From assembly GCA_964342675.1 (NCBI GenBank), contig CAYFFR010000048.1, forward strand, positions 1 to 5,828: a DNA stretch of 5,828 nucleotides. The letters are read 5' to 3'. Position numbers and translations under genes: made by a program. The notes below the pieces were generated by a model. That model saw only the letters and a program-made list of their open reading frames with translations, searched no databases and was not told the origin of the DNA. This document shows positions 1-5,779 of the stretch, in pieces. The DNA comes from MED-G82 sp964342675. GTDB taxonomy: Bacteria > Pseudomonadota > Gammaproteobacteria > Magnimaribacterales > D2472. Position 1 is the stretch's first letter. The number at the start of each line of letters is the position of its first letter.

Positions 1-348
1 ATGCCTGGACATATGAATGTTTTGTTAGCAGAAGCAAATGTTTCTTATGATGTTTTAGTAGAGCCTGATGATGTTAACCCAACCATGGATACTATTGATG
101 TAGCTTTAGTTATCGGAGCTAATGATGTTGTCAATCCTTCGGCTACCGAAGAACCAGGCAGCCCAATTTATGGCATGCCCATTATTGAAGTTCATAATGC
201 TAAGACTGTTTTTGTTTTAAAAAGATCCATGTCTTCTGGTTTTGCAGGTGTGCAGAATCCTTTATTTTTCAAAGAAAATACAAGAATGCTATTTGGTGAT
301 GCTAAAGAGTCAATTAGTCAGGTAGTTTCTGAATTCAAAGATACATAA
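1..348 (+). CDS. pntB: NAD(P) transhydrogenase subunit beta, C-terminal fragment (5' end outside window)
   Basis: PntB is the membrane subunit of the proton-translocating transhydrogenase, which reduces NADP+ with NADH using the proton gradient. The 115 residues seen here are the C-terminal part of the cytoplasmic NADP(H)-binding domain III. Recognisable blocks are PGHMNVLLAEA at residues 2-12, VIGANDVVNP at 37-46, KRSM at 74-77, GVQNPLFF at 83-90 and MLFGDAK at 96-102. By my recall of the E. coli protein (about 462 residues), the first residue here aligns near position 351, so about 350 codons are missing. The ATG at position 1 is an internal methionine in the usual [LM]PGHMN motif, not the start. 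At the residue equivalent to the NADP-site tyrosine after KRSM there is a Phe (F81). The stop at 346-348 is followed after one base by the next gene, which suggests co-transcription. Family assignment is very secure. Confidence 0.96.
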   Translation: MPGHMNVLLAEANVSYDVLVEPDDVNPTMDTIDVALVIGANDVVNPSATEEPGSPIYGMPIIEVHNAKTVFVLKRSMSSGFAGVQNPLFFKENTRMLFGDAKESISQVVSEFKDT

Positions 349-349
349 C

Positions 350-742
350 ATGCAAACCAAGGGATATTTACAAAATTGGTTAGATAATTTCAGATCAGAA
401 GATCCTAGCTTTTTAGATGATATTCTTGATGAGTCTGTAACGTTTTATTCCCCAGTTGTATTTAGTCCAATTCAAGGTAAAGCAATGACAACACTATATC
501 TAATGGCAGCAGGACAATCCTTTAATATGGATCGTTTTGAATATGTAAAGACGGTTGTACAAGACCCTTATAGCATTCTTGAGTTTGAAACATATATTGA
601 TGATATTTCAGTTAATGGTATTGATGTTATTACATGGAATGAGAGCGGGAAGATTATCGAGTTCAAGGTGATGGTTAGACCACTAAAAGCCATAGAGAAA
701 GTTCAAGAAAAGATGATGAAATCTTTAGAGGAGTATAATTAA
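350..742 (+). CDS. NTF2/SnoaL-fold protein, cytoplasmic, function unknown
   Basis: This 130-residue protein has no signal peptide or membrane segment. Its pattern fits the NTF2-like (SnoaL-like) cone fold: an N-terminal helix with NWLDNF at 9-14, a DDILDESVTFYSPVVF segment at 23-38, then strands with LEFETYIDD at 77-85, WNESGKIIEF at 95-104 and KVMVRP at 105-110. The WNE-G-I-EFKVMVRPLKAI ending resembles a conserved group of small bacterial proteins annotated only as nuclear transport factor 2 family. Members of this fold include isomerases, dehydratases, cyclases and non-catalytic binding proteins, so no reaction can be assigned. The ATG is 1 base after the pntB stop, with no clear Shine-Dalgarno sequence, so translational coupling is likely. 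The CoA-transferase gene follows after 17 bp. The fold call is fairly sure; a role beside the next two enzymes is inference. Confidence 0.85.
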   Translation: MQTKGYLQNWLDNFRSEDPSFLDDILDESVTFYSPVVFSPIQGKAMTTLYLMAAGQSFNMDRFEYVKTVVQDPYSILEFETYIDDISVNGIDVITWNESGKIIEFKVMVRPLKAIEKVQEKMMKSLEEYN

Positions 743-759
743 GCTAAAGATTAACTGTT

Positions 760-1905
760 ATGCAAGATAAGCCTTTAGAAGGAATTAAGATTCTTGAACT
801 ATCAAGCATAGTCACCGCTTCTTTAGCAACCATGATTCTTGGTGACCAAGGTGCTGAGGTCATCAAAGTTGAGCCTACAGGAATGGGTGATTCAATGCGC
901 TATTTGGGAACCCAAAAAGGAGGTTTCTCAGCTATTTTTGCAAATTGCAATCGTGGCAAACAATCTCTTAATCTAGATTTAAAAAATAAAGATGAGCTCA
1001 AGAGCTTATTAAAATTAGTTGAAGAGGCAGATATCTTCATTAGTAATTTTAGACCTGGAGTTAATAAAAGGTTAGGGCTTGGTCAAGAAGCTTTAGCAAA
1101 TATTAACCCAAATTTGATCTATGTATCTATCACTGGATTTGGAGAAGAGGGTCCTCTAGCTTCTTCACCAGCATACGATCATGTAATTCAAGGTATGTCC
1201 GGTGCTACTAGCATACAAGCTAATGATGACCAACCAGCTTACATCAAAACATTAATCTTCGATAAGATTACTGCTTATACTGCTTGTCAGGCATTAACTG
1301 CTGCATTGTTTAAACGAGAAAGAACAGGAAAAGCAAGCTATATCCAGTTATCAATGCTTGATTCGGCTATCTTCTTTCTATGGCCTGATGGCATGATGAA
1401 TGAAACCTTGCTTGATGAAGACGTCCAAACATTCCCACCTATATCTTCGACTTATGCAAGTTTAGTCCCAGCAAAAGATGGTTTTTTTACTATGGCAGCG
1501 ATGACGGATAACCAATGGTATGGTATTTTTGATGCGATTAATAAGCCTGAATATAAATCTGATCCTAGGTTTATTGATGCATCTGCTAGAAGCAAGAATA
1601 TGTCAGATTTGGTAGCAGAAGCTTTAATGGCATTTATGAGTTTTACTGTAGAAGAGGCAATTAATGCCTTACAAGCTAACGATGTACCTTGTGCCAAATC
1701 TGTACCTAGAGATGAAGTTATCAATCAACCTCAAGTTCAAGCATGCAAAACCATCTTCCAAATGGAAAGCCCGCATCAAGGCAAAATGAATGTTGTTGCT
1801 CATCCATCATTATTTAATGGAAAACGCATGGAAGTTAAATCGACCGCCCCAGCTTTAGGAGAACATTCTGAAAAAATCCTATCATCAATAAAATCAGAAG
1901 ATTGA
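760..1905 (+). CDS. CaiB/BaiF family (family III) CoA-transferase
   Basis: Family III CoA-transferases move CoA between acyl-CoA and a free carboxylate through an aspartyl-CoA thioester, working as interlocked cytoplasmic dimers. At 381 residues the protein has normal length. Landmarks in order are PLEGIKILEL (5-14), GAEVIKVEP (31-39), NRGKQSLNLDLK (64-75), NFRPG (96-100), LGLG (105-108), YVSITGFGEEGP (121-132), AYDHVIQGMSG (138-148) and RERTGK (186-191). D168 in the FDK segment falls where the catalytic Asp of formyl-CoA transferase (D169) lies. The FDKIT-ALFKRERTGK-LSMLD pattern matches a common unassigned CaiB/BaiF branch. The Gly-rich loop of oxalate enzymes is not evident, so frc is not supported. 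The Gly-Pro usually found near residue 21 is replaced by Ala-Ser. It sits 17 bp after the NTF2-like gene and 13 bp before the dioxygenase. Related alpha-methylacyl-CoA racemases share the fold and are a less likely alternative. The substrate is unknown. Confidence 0.93.
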   Translation: MQDKPLEGIKILELSSIVTASLATMILGDQGAEVIKVEPTGMGDSMRYLGTQKGGFSAIFANCNRGKQSLNLDLKNKDELKSLLKLVEEADIFISNFRPGVNKRLGLGQEALANINPNLIYVSITGFGEEGPLASSPAYDHVIQGMSGATSIQANDDQPAYIKTLIFDKITAYTACQALTAALFKRERTGKASYIQLSMLDSAIFFLWPDGMMNETLLDEDVQTFPPISSTYASLVPAKDGFFTMAAMTDNQWYGIFDAINKPEYKSDPRFIDASARSKNMSDLVAEALMAFMSFTVEEAINALQANDVPCAKSVPRDEVINQPQVQACKTIFQMESPHQGKMNVVAHPSLFNGKRMEVKSTAPALGEHSEKILSSIKSED

Positions 1906-1918
1906 ATATAATATATTT

Positions 1919-2743
1919 ATGTTTGACGTAAAACCGATATCAGGAGCGTTAGGAGCAGAGCTTTATGGAGTAGATCTATGTGAAGAATTAACTCAAGACG
2001 TTTATTCTGAAATACGGAGATTGCTCGTCGAGCATGAAGTGATTTTCTTTCGCGATCAAGATATTTCCCATGAACAACATAAAGCATTAGCAACATCTTT
2101 TGGTCCTGTGCAAACTCACCCGGCCTACAATACAGTTCCAAATTATCCTGAAATTTCTATTCTAGAGAGCACTAAAGATAAACCAACTAAAATTGAAATT
2201 TGGCATACTGACATGACTTTTAGAAAGCATCCTCCGATGGGTTCGGTTTTAAGGTCTAGGATTTGTCCACCGGAAGGAGGAGATACTATGTGGGCTAGCA
2301 TGACGACAGCTTATGATGCGCTATCAGAGGAGATGAAAAGTTATTTATCAAATATGCATGCAGAGCATGATTTTAGTTATGGATTTAAGGAGAGCTTAGC
2401 TGAACCAGGAGGCAAAGAGAAACTAAAAGAAGCGGTTGCTGAAAATCCTCCTGTATCTCATCCAGTGATTAGAACGCATCCTGAATCAGGTAAAAAAGTA
2501 ATTTTTGTTAATGCTTTATTTACAACACGCATTCTTGGTCTCTCAAGCAAAGAGAGTGATTCTATTTTAAACTTTCTTTATGACCATATCATAACCCCTG
2601 AATTTACTTGTAGGTTTAGTTGGCAACCAAATTCTATAGCAATTTGGGATAATAGAAGCACTCAGCATAAACCCATCAACGACTACTTTCCCGCTCATAG
2701 AATGCTAGAAAGGATTGCAATCGATGGTGATAAGCCATTTTAA
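1919..2743 (+). CDS. TauD/TfdA family Fe(II)/2-oxoglutarate-dependent dioxygenase
   Basis: Enzymes of this family hydroxylate a substrate using O2 and 2-oxoglutarate, giving succinate and CO2; TauD releases sulfite from taurine. The 274-residue length is typical. The iron-binding triad is visible as H96 and D98 in WHTDMTF and H250 in STQHKP. Residues expected to bind 2-oxoglutarate are T123 in GGDTMW and R261, and R265 lies where TauD places the arginine that binds the substrate sulfonate. H67 in the THPAY segment aligns with another TauD active-site histidine. The Asn that TauD has four residues before the first iron His appears to be Ile92 here, so the substrate may not be taurine. No taurine or sulfonate transporter lies in the window. 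The start fits the family N-terminus (KPISGALGAEL at 5-15). The gene is last in the plus-strand run and converges on the amidotransferase gene. Fold and chemistry are secure; the substrate is open. Confidence 0.94.
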   Translation: MFDVKPISGALGAELYGVDLCEELTQDVYSEIRRLLVEHEVIFFRDQDISHEQHKALATSFGPVQTHPAYNTVPNYPEISILESTKDKPTKIEIWHTDMTFRKHPPMGSVLRSRICPPEGGDTMWASMTTAYDALSEEMKSYLSNMHAEHDFSYGFKESLAEPGGKEKLKEAVAENPPVSHPVIRTHPESGKKVIFVNALFTTRILGLSSKESDSILNFLYDHIITPEFTCRFSWQPNSIAIWDNRSTQHKPINDYFPAHRMLERIAIDGDKPF

Positions 2744-2760
2744 AAAATTATTTAATTTTT
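2743..2760. terminator. AT-only inverted repeat between convergent genes, possible bidirectional terminator
   Basis: A perfect 8-bp inverted repeat, AAAAATTA at 2743-2750 and TAATTTTT at 2753-2760, is separated by two bases. It spans the 8-bp gap between the dioxygenase stop and the amidotransferase stop and overlaps both gene ends. An alternative pairing uses TTTAAAAA at 2739-2746 with TTTTTAAA at 2756-2763. Each strand reads into a short U-rich stretch, but the stem has no GC pairs, so it would be weak. In such AT-rich DNA chance symmetry is possible. Confidence 0.35.
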
Positions 2761-3453
2761 AAAGAAATCTAGTATCCATTCAGCAGTTTTTATTTCATCA
2801 GTAGGTATTTGCATAGAGGCATAAGCTTCATCATAAAGCTCATCTCCTAAAATATCCTTACGCATATCTAAGAGATCTTTTGCATAAGATTGAGAAAACT
2901 CTATATGACCTTGAATGGTTAAAATATGATTTCCTAATTTCATGATACCTATGGGATGATTTGCGGTATGAGCTAAAAGCTCTGCACCAGGCGGCATTTC
3001 AGTTACTTCGTCTTGATGATTGAAGATTAAGTTTATGGTTTGATTAGATGGATCGTAAGATCTTATTGGTTTTTTCAGCAATAAAGTATCAACTCCTACA
3101 TGCCATCCTTTTTTCGATTTAGCTGTTTTGCCTCCCAATGCCTCAGCAACAACTTGGTGACCAAAACATATACCAACTAGCTTTTTTTGATACCTATCTA
3201 GTGTTTGAATAAAATCTTTTAAAGTTTCCAACCATGGCAGGTTTCCATAAGCATCAGCTTTACTTCCAGTTATGAGATATCCCGCGCATTCATCTAAATC
3301 TTTTGGGTATTGATTGGACTGAACCTCATATGAAACTATTTCAATATCAGGGCTTACTTTTGATAAAATGTTAGAAAACATTTGGGGGTATTGGCCATAT
3401 TTTTTAGCGAATTCTGGTTTGATTGTATCTGTATTAAGAATTCCTATAACCAT
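2752..3453 (-). CDS. Stand-alone class I glutamine amidotransferase (GATase1), partner unknown
   Basis: Class I glutamine amidotransferase domains hydrolyse glutamine to glutamate and ammonia, usually to feed a synthetase; some stand-alone members act on other gamma-glutamyl compounds. The 233-residue protein is a single cytoplasmic domain. The nucleophile elbow GICFGHQ (94-100) carries C96, and QGHIEF (181-186) supplies H183 and E185, completing the Cys-His-Glu triad. ITGSKADAY (61-69), the GW segment at 116-117 and NHQDEV (145-150) match the GMP-synthase-like stand-alone subgroup. The usual HPEF triad block reads HIEF here. It is much shorter than GuaA and lacks the ATP-pyrophosphatase domain, so it is not a GMP synthetase. 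The start is supported by the family N-terminus (MVIGILNTD). It is divergent from the amino acid symporter with a 42-bp gap. Specificity is not predictable. Confidence 0.9.
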   Translation of the reverse strand: MVIGILNTDTIKPEFAKKYGQYPQMFSNILSKVSPDIEIVSYEVQSNQYPKDLDECAGYLITGSKADAYGNLPWLETLKDFIQTLDRYQKKLVGICFGHQVVAEALGGKTAKSKKGWHVGVDTLLLKKPIRSYDPSNQTINLIFNHQDEVTEMPPGAELLAHTANHPIGIMKLGNHILTIQGHIEFSQSYAKDLLDMRKDILGDELYDEAYASMQIPTDEIKTAEWILDFFKN

Positions 3454-3495
3454 AGTCTAATATTTTTAATTCATTATAGTTGATAGATATAGCTC
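3454..3495. promoter_or_regulatory. Divergent intergenic region with likely promoter elements
   Basis: This 42-bp gap must hold start signals for the amidotransferase (minus) and the symporter (plus) unless promoters lie inside the genes. On the minus strand a perfect TATAAT box lies at 3478-3473, 19 bases before the amidotransferase ATG, which would give a leader of about a dozen bases. Only a weak -35 match (TTCATG at 3500-3495, 16-bp spacer) is present. On the plus strand TATAGT at 3475-3480 overlaps the same bases, but I see no good -35 for it. Neither start has a strong Shine-Dalgarno sequence. Confidence 0.4.
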
Positions 3496-4998
3496 ATGAA
3501 TTTTTTAAAATCATTCTTCATTATTTTAGCCCCTTCTTTAAGTAATAAAATTTATGCTATCAGTGTTGACCAGACAATCAACAATGCCATTACTCCGATT
3601 GCTGATTTCCTGTATAAGATTATTTTTTATGAAATTAGTATTTTAGATGCAGATCTACCTTTGATCATTCTATGGTTGATAGGCGGAGCATTATTCTTCA
3701 CAGTCTATTTTAATTTCTTAAATCTTCGAGGCTTTAAACATGCTTTTCAGTTATTGAGAGGTGATTTTTCTAAATCAGATAATGAAGGTGAAATTAGCTA
3801 TTTCCAGGCCTTATCTACGGCTGTTTCTGGGACTGTTGGTATTGGTAATATTGCAGGTGTTGCGATAGTAATTTCTATAGGTGGGCCAGGCGCTACATTT
3901 TGGTTGATATTAGCCGGTTTATTGGGCATGTCTACTAAATTTGCTGAGTGTGTTGCTGGAGTTATGTATCGTAAAATCCATTCAGATGGAACCGTATCTG
4001 GTGGACCAATGTATTATCTAGAGCATGGTCTTAGAGAAAGAAATCTAGGATGGTTAGCCAAGCCAATGGGTTATTTTTATGCGATCTCAATTGTTATAGG
4101 CTGTTTGGGTATTGGTAATATGTTCCAGTCAAACCAAGCTTATGAGCAATTTATTTTTATCACTGGTGGGAGTAATAGTAGTTTTATAGGGTCAGGTTGG
4201 ATATTTGGTTTAGCCATAGCAGTATTGGTTGGGTTAGTAATTATTGGTGGCATTAAAGGGATAGCTAGAGTTACTTCTAAATTAGTGCCTTTTATGACTT
4301 TAGCTTATGTCATTGGTTCTTTATCAGTCATCATTTTAAATTCTGATAAGTTAGTTTGGGTCTTTAAATCTATTATGACAGAAGCCTTTGATCCAAGTGC
4401 AATAAAGGGCGGGATGTTGGCAGTTATGATATTGGGGTTCCAGCGAGCTGTTTTTTCTAATGAGGCTGGTTTGGGATCAGCTGCTATTGCACATTCAACA
4501 GTTAAAACCAAGGAGCCTGTTTCTGCAGGCTATGTTGGTTTGATGGAGCCCTTTATAGACACTGTGGTTATATGCACATTAACAGCCTTGGTTATTCTGA
4601 CAACAATCTATGCACCGAACCCTTCAGGAAATGACATCCAAGGTATTGAATTAACGTCCCAAGCTTTTGCAAGCACGATATCGTGGTCAGTTATACCCTT
4701 ATCTTTTATTGCAGTGTTATTTGCCTTTTCCACTATGTTGGCTTGGTCCTATTATGGCCTTAAAGGATGGACCTATTTACTAGGCAGATCACGCTCAAAA
4801 GAAATAATTTTTAACATCTTGTTTTGTATGTTTATTGTGATAGGTAGCACCATTAAATTGGAATCAGTTTTGAAGTTCTCAGATGCTTTAATTTATATAG
4901 TAGCTATTCCAAATATTTTTGGACTCTACATCCTGGCCCCGACCATTAAAAAAGAGTTAATTAGTTATAAACAAAGAATCATACATAAACAACAATAA
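3496..4998 (+). CDS. AGCS family sodium:alanine/glycine symporter
   Basis: AGCS (TC 2.A.25) transporters are inner-membrane proteins that import alanine, glycine or related small amino acids with Na+ or H+. The 500-residue length is usual. Diagnostic segments are STAVSGTVGIGNIAGVA (107-123), GGPGATFW (129-136), TKFAE (147-151), VSGGPMYYLEHGL (167-179), GIGNMFQSNQ (205-214) and AVFSNEAGLGSAAIAH (318-333). Hydrophobic stretches near 53-73, 133-157, 192-210, 233-255, 263-282, 352-373, 396-418, 437-453 and 463-482 fit the multi-span fold, with a basic C-terminal tail. Residues 1-21 form a hydrophobic, signal-like N-terminus, common in the family, which supports this start. The family signature normally reads FWMW, but here it is FWLI. 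The gene is divergent from the amidotransferase and convergent with a secreted NTF2-like gene, so it is probably transcribed alone. Family assignment is secure; the exact amino acid is not known. Confidence 0.96.
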   Translation: MNFLKSFFIILAPSLSNKIYAISVDQTINNAITPIADFLYKIIFYEISILDADLPLIILWLIGGALFFTVYFNFLNLRGFKHAFQLLRGDFSKSDNEGEISYFQALSTAVSGTVGIGNIAGVAIVISIGGPGATFWLILAGLLGMSTKFAECVAGVMYRKIHSDGTVSGGPMYYLEHGLRERNLGWLAKPMGYFYAISIVIGCLGIGNMFQSNQAYEQFIFITGGSNSSFIGSGWIFGLAIAVLVGLVIIGGIKGIARVTSKLVPFMTLAYVIGSLSVIILNSDKLVWVFKSIMTEAFDPSAIKGGMLAVMILGFQRAVFSNEAGLGSAAIAHSTVKTKEPVSAGYVGLMEPFIDTVVICTLTALVILTTIYAPNPSGNDIQGIELTSQAFASTISWSVIPLSFIAVLFAFSTMLAWSYYGLKGWTYLLGRSRSKEIIFNILFCMFIVIGSTIKLESVLKFSDALIYIVAIPNIFGLYILAPTIKKELISYKQRIIHKQQ

Positions 4999-5009
4999 AA
5001 CATTATTGT
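4992..5009. terminator. Small AT-rich hairpin at the end of the symporter gene, weak terminator candidate
   Basis: A perfect 7-bp inverted repeat, ACAATAA at 4992-4998 and TTATTGT at 5003-5009, surrounds a 4-base loop and includes the symporter stop codon. The stem has one GC pair and is not followed by a clear U tract on the plus strand, so its strength is doubtful. The rest of the 62-bp convergent gap (4999-5060) shows only a 10-bp palindrome at 5043-5052 and a long-loop repeat, TGCAGAG at 5031-5037 with CTCTGCA at 5067-5073. Confidence 0.3.
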
Positions 5010-5060
5010 GTATCTCTTAAATAGCAACCTTGCAGAGACTATATTTTAAAATCTTTTGCT

Positions 5061-5594
5061 CTATTCCTCTGCAGCCATTACTGCTCTGGAAGCCACTAAG
5101 ATATATTTAATTTTTCCGTTTTCAATGCGTACATCAAAAACCTCTTCAGAAACAACTTCTTTGCCGTCTATAGTGTCGGTTACTGTGTAGGCTGAAGTAA
5201 CCCAATGATGCACAGTGCCATCTGGTTGGGGAACATCGTTTGCCATTGCATAGTTCAATTTCCAATATGGATTAGATGTTGCGAACCATTCTTTTAGAAA
5301 TGCAGCGTGAGCTTCTGGTCCTTTTACAATGACACCGTTGGGTGCTCGGCCTTCAAAGTCAGAAGCATTGGTGTTGTGAATAGCCTCAAGGTCACGTTTG
5401 TTATGTGCTTCAACATATTGAACCCATATGTCGATGGCGGATGTGTCTCCTGCAACAATATCAAGCTTCTTACCTTGATCTGAAAGTTCATAACCGATAA
5501 TGGTTGCCACGTCCTTTTCATTCATTTCATGATGGCCTGCAAAAGAGAGTGGAGCTAACAATAGTATGCCGATGGTAAGTAGTGTTTTATTCAT
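5061..5594 (-). CDS. Secreted NTF2/SnoaL-like protein, function unknown
   Basis: The 177-residue product begins with a signal peptide: a lysine at position 3, a hydrophobic core at 5-14 and a PLSFA motif ending at residue 19, with predicted cleavage before GHH. No Cys follows, so it is not a lipoprotein, and it is probably periplasmic. Residues about 53-170 resemble the NTF2-like fold of SnoaL/DUF4440-type proteins: a first helix with WVQYVEAHNKRDLEAI (57-72), then DFEGRAPNG (79-87), a helix with KGPEAHAAFLKEWF (91-104) and strands ending in EEVFDVRIENGKIKYI (150-165). The paired His at 129-130 and acidic residues in the strands could line a pocket, but no catalytic set can be named. The start is well supported by the Shine-Dalgarno sequence AAGGAA five bases upstream. 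It is a single-gene unit, convergent with the symporter and divergent from the tRNA. It shows no obvious close similarity to the cytoplasmic NTF2-like protein at 350-742. Confidence 0.85.
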   Translation of the reverse strand: MNKTLLTIGILLLAPLSFAGHHEMNEKDVATIIGYELSDQGKKLDIVAGDTSAIDIWVQYVEAHNKRDLEAIHNTNASDFEGRAPNGVIVKGPEAHAAFLKEWFATSNPYWKLNYAMANDVPQPDGTVHHWVTSAYTVTDTIDGKEVVSEEVFDVRIENGKIKYILVASRAVMAAEE

Positions 5595-5599
5595 AATAG

Positions 5600-5605
5600 T
5601 TCCTT
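5600..5605 (-). promoter_or_regulatory. Shine-Dalgarno site of the secreted NTF2-like gene
   Basis: AAGGAA on the minus strand lies five bases before the ATG at 5594-5592. It is the only convincing Shine-Dalgarno sequence in the window, and it fixes the start that includes the signal peptide. Confidence 0.75.
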
Positions 5606-5735
5606 GGTTTGATACATTAATTATGTTATTTAAATATTACCTAATTACTTTATCATAGTTGTTTAATTTTCTTTTAGTCTAAATTTTACAATCCAACAGC
5701 CAATAAAACATTAGAAACCAATTTAAACTTAATCT

Positions 5736-5763
5736 TTATCAAATCTATCGATAAGGTTAGAAT
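5736..5763 (+). promoter_or_regulatory. Putative sigma-70 promoter of tRNA-Gly
   Basis: TTATCA at 5736-5741 (four of six matches to the -35 consensus) and TAGAAT at 5758-5763 (five of six to the -10) are separated by 16 bp. Transcription would start near 5770, giving a leader of about 10 bases before the mature tRNA 5' end at 5780. This geometry is usual for a first or single tRNA gene. Confidence 0.5.
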
Positions 5764-5779
5764 AAATCCCTTACTCTAA

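Larger units (their letters stand above)
5595..5779. other. AT-rich divergent intergenic region
   Basis: This gap of 185 bp carries the 5' signals of the secreted NTF2-like gene (minus) and of the tRNA (plus). I find no ORF or RNA gene in it. On the minus strand CATAAT at 5625-5620 is a possible -10 box about 25 bases before the ATG, without a clear -35. A 10-bp palindrome, TATTTAAATA, occupies 5627-5636 just upstream of it and could be an operator or chance AT symmetry. Confidence 0.4.

Noticed and set aside
1..3. ATG at position 1 as the start of a small 115-residue gene
   Set aside because: It is the internal Met of the [LM]PGHMN motif of PntB domain III; the reading frame runs in from outside the window.
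1452..1724. Minus-strand reading frame of 90 codons
   Set aside because: It lies wholly inside the CoA-transferase gene, and its product shows no recognisable motif or domain pattern.
1917..2141. Minus-strand reading frame of 74 codons
   Set aside because: Antisense to the start of the dioxygenase gene, with low-complexity Leu-rich sequence and no family features.
1919..2743. Naming the dioxygenase tauD and calling a taurine operon
   Set aside because: No sulfonate transporter or flavin reductase is nearby, and one TauD substrate residue appears changed.
2752..3453. Naming the amidotransferase guaA
   Set aside because: The protein has only the glutaminase domain at 233 residues and lacks the ATP-pyrophosphatase and dimerisation domains of GMP synthetase.
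4305..4511. Minus-strand reading frame of 68 codons
   Set aside because: Antisense to the conserved FSNEAGLGSA region of the symporter; its codons are explained by that gene.
5031..5073. TGCAGAG/CTCTGCA inverted repeat as a terminator
   Set aside because: The loop is 29 bases, the 3' arm is inside the secreted protein gene, and no U tract follows.
5324..5521. Second minus-strand frame of 65 codons within the secreted protein gene
   Set aside because: Out-of-frame overlap with a well-supported gene that has a signal peptide and Shine-Dalgarno site.
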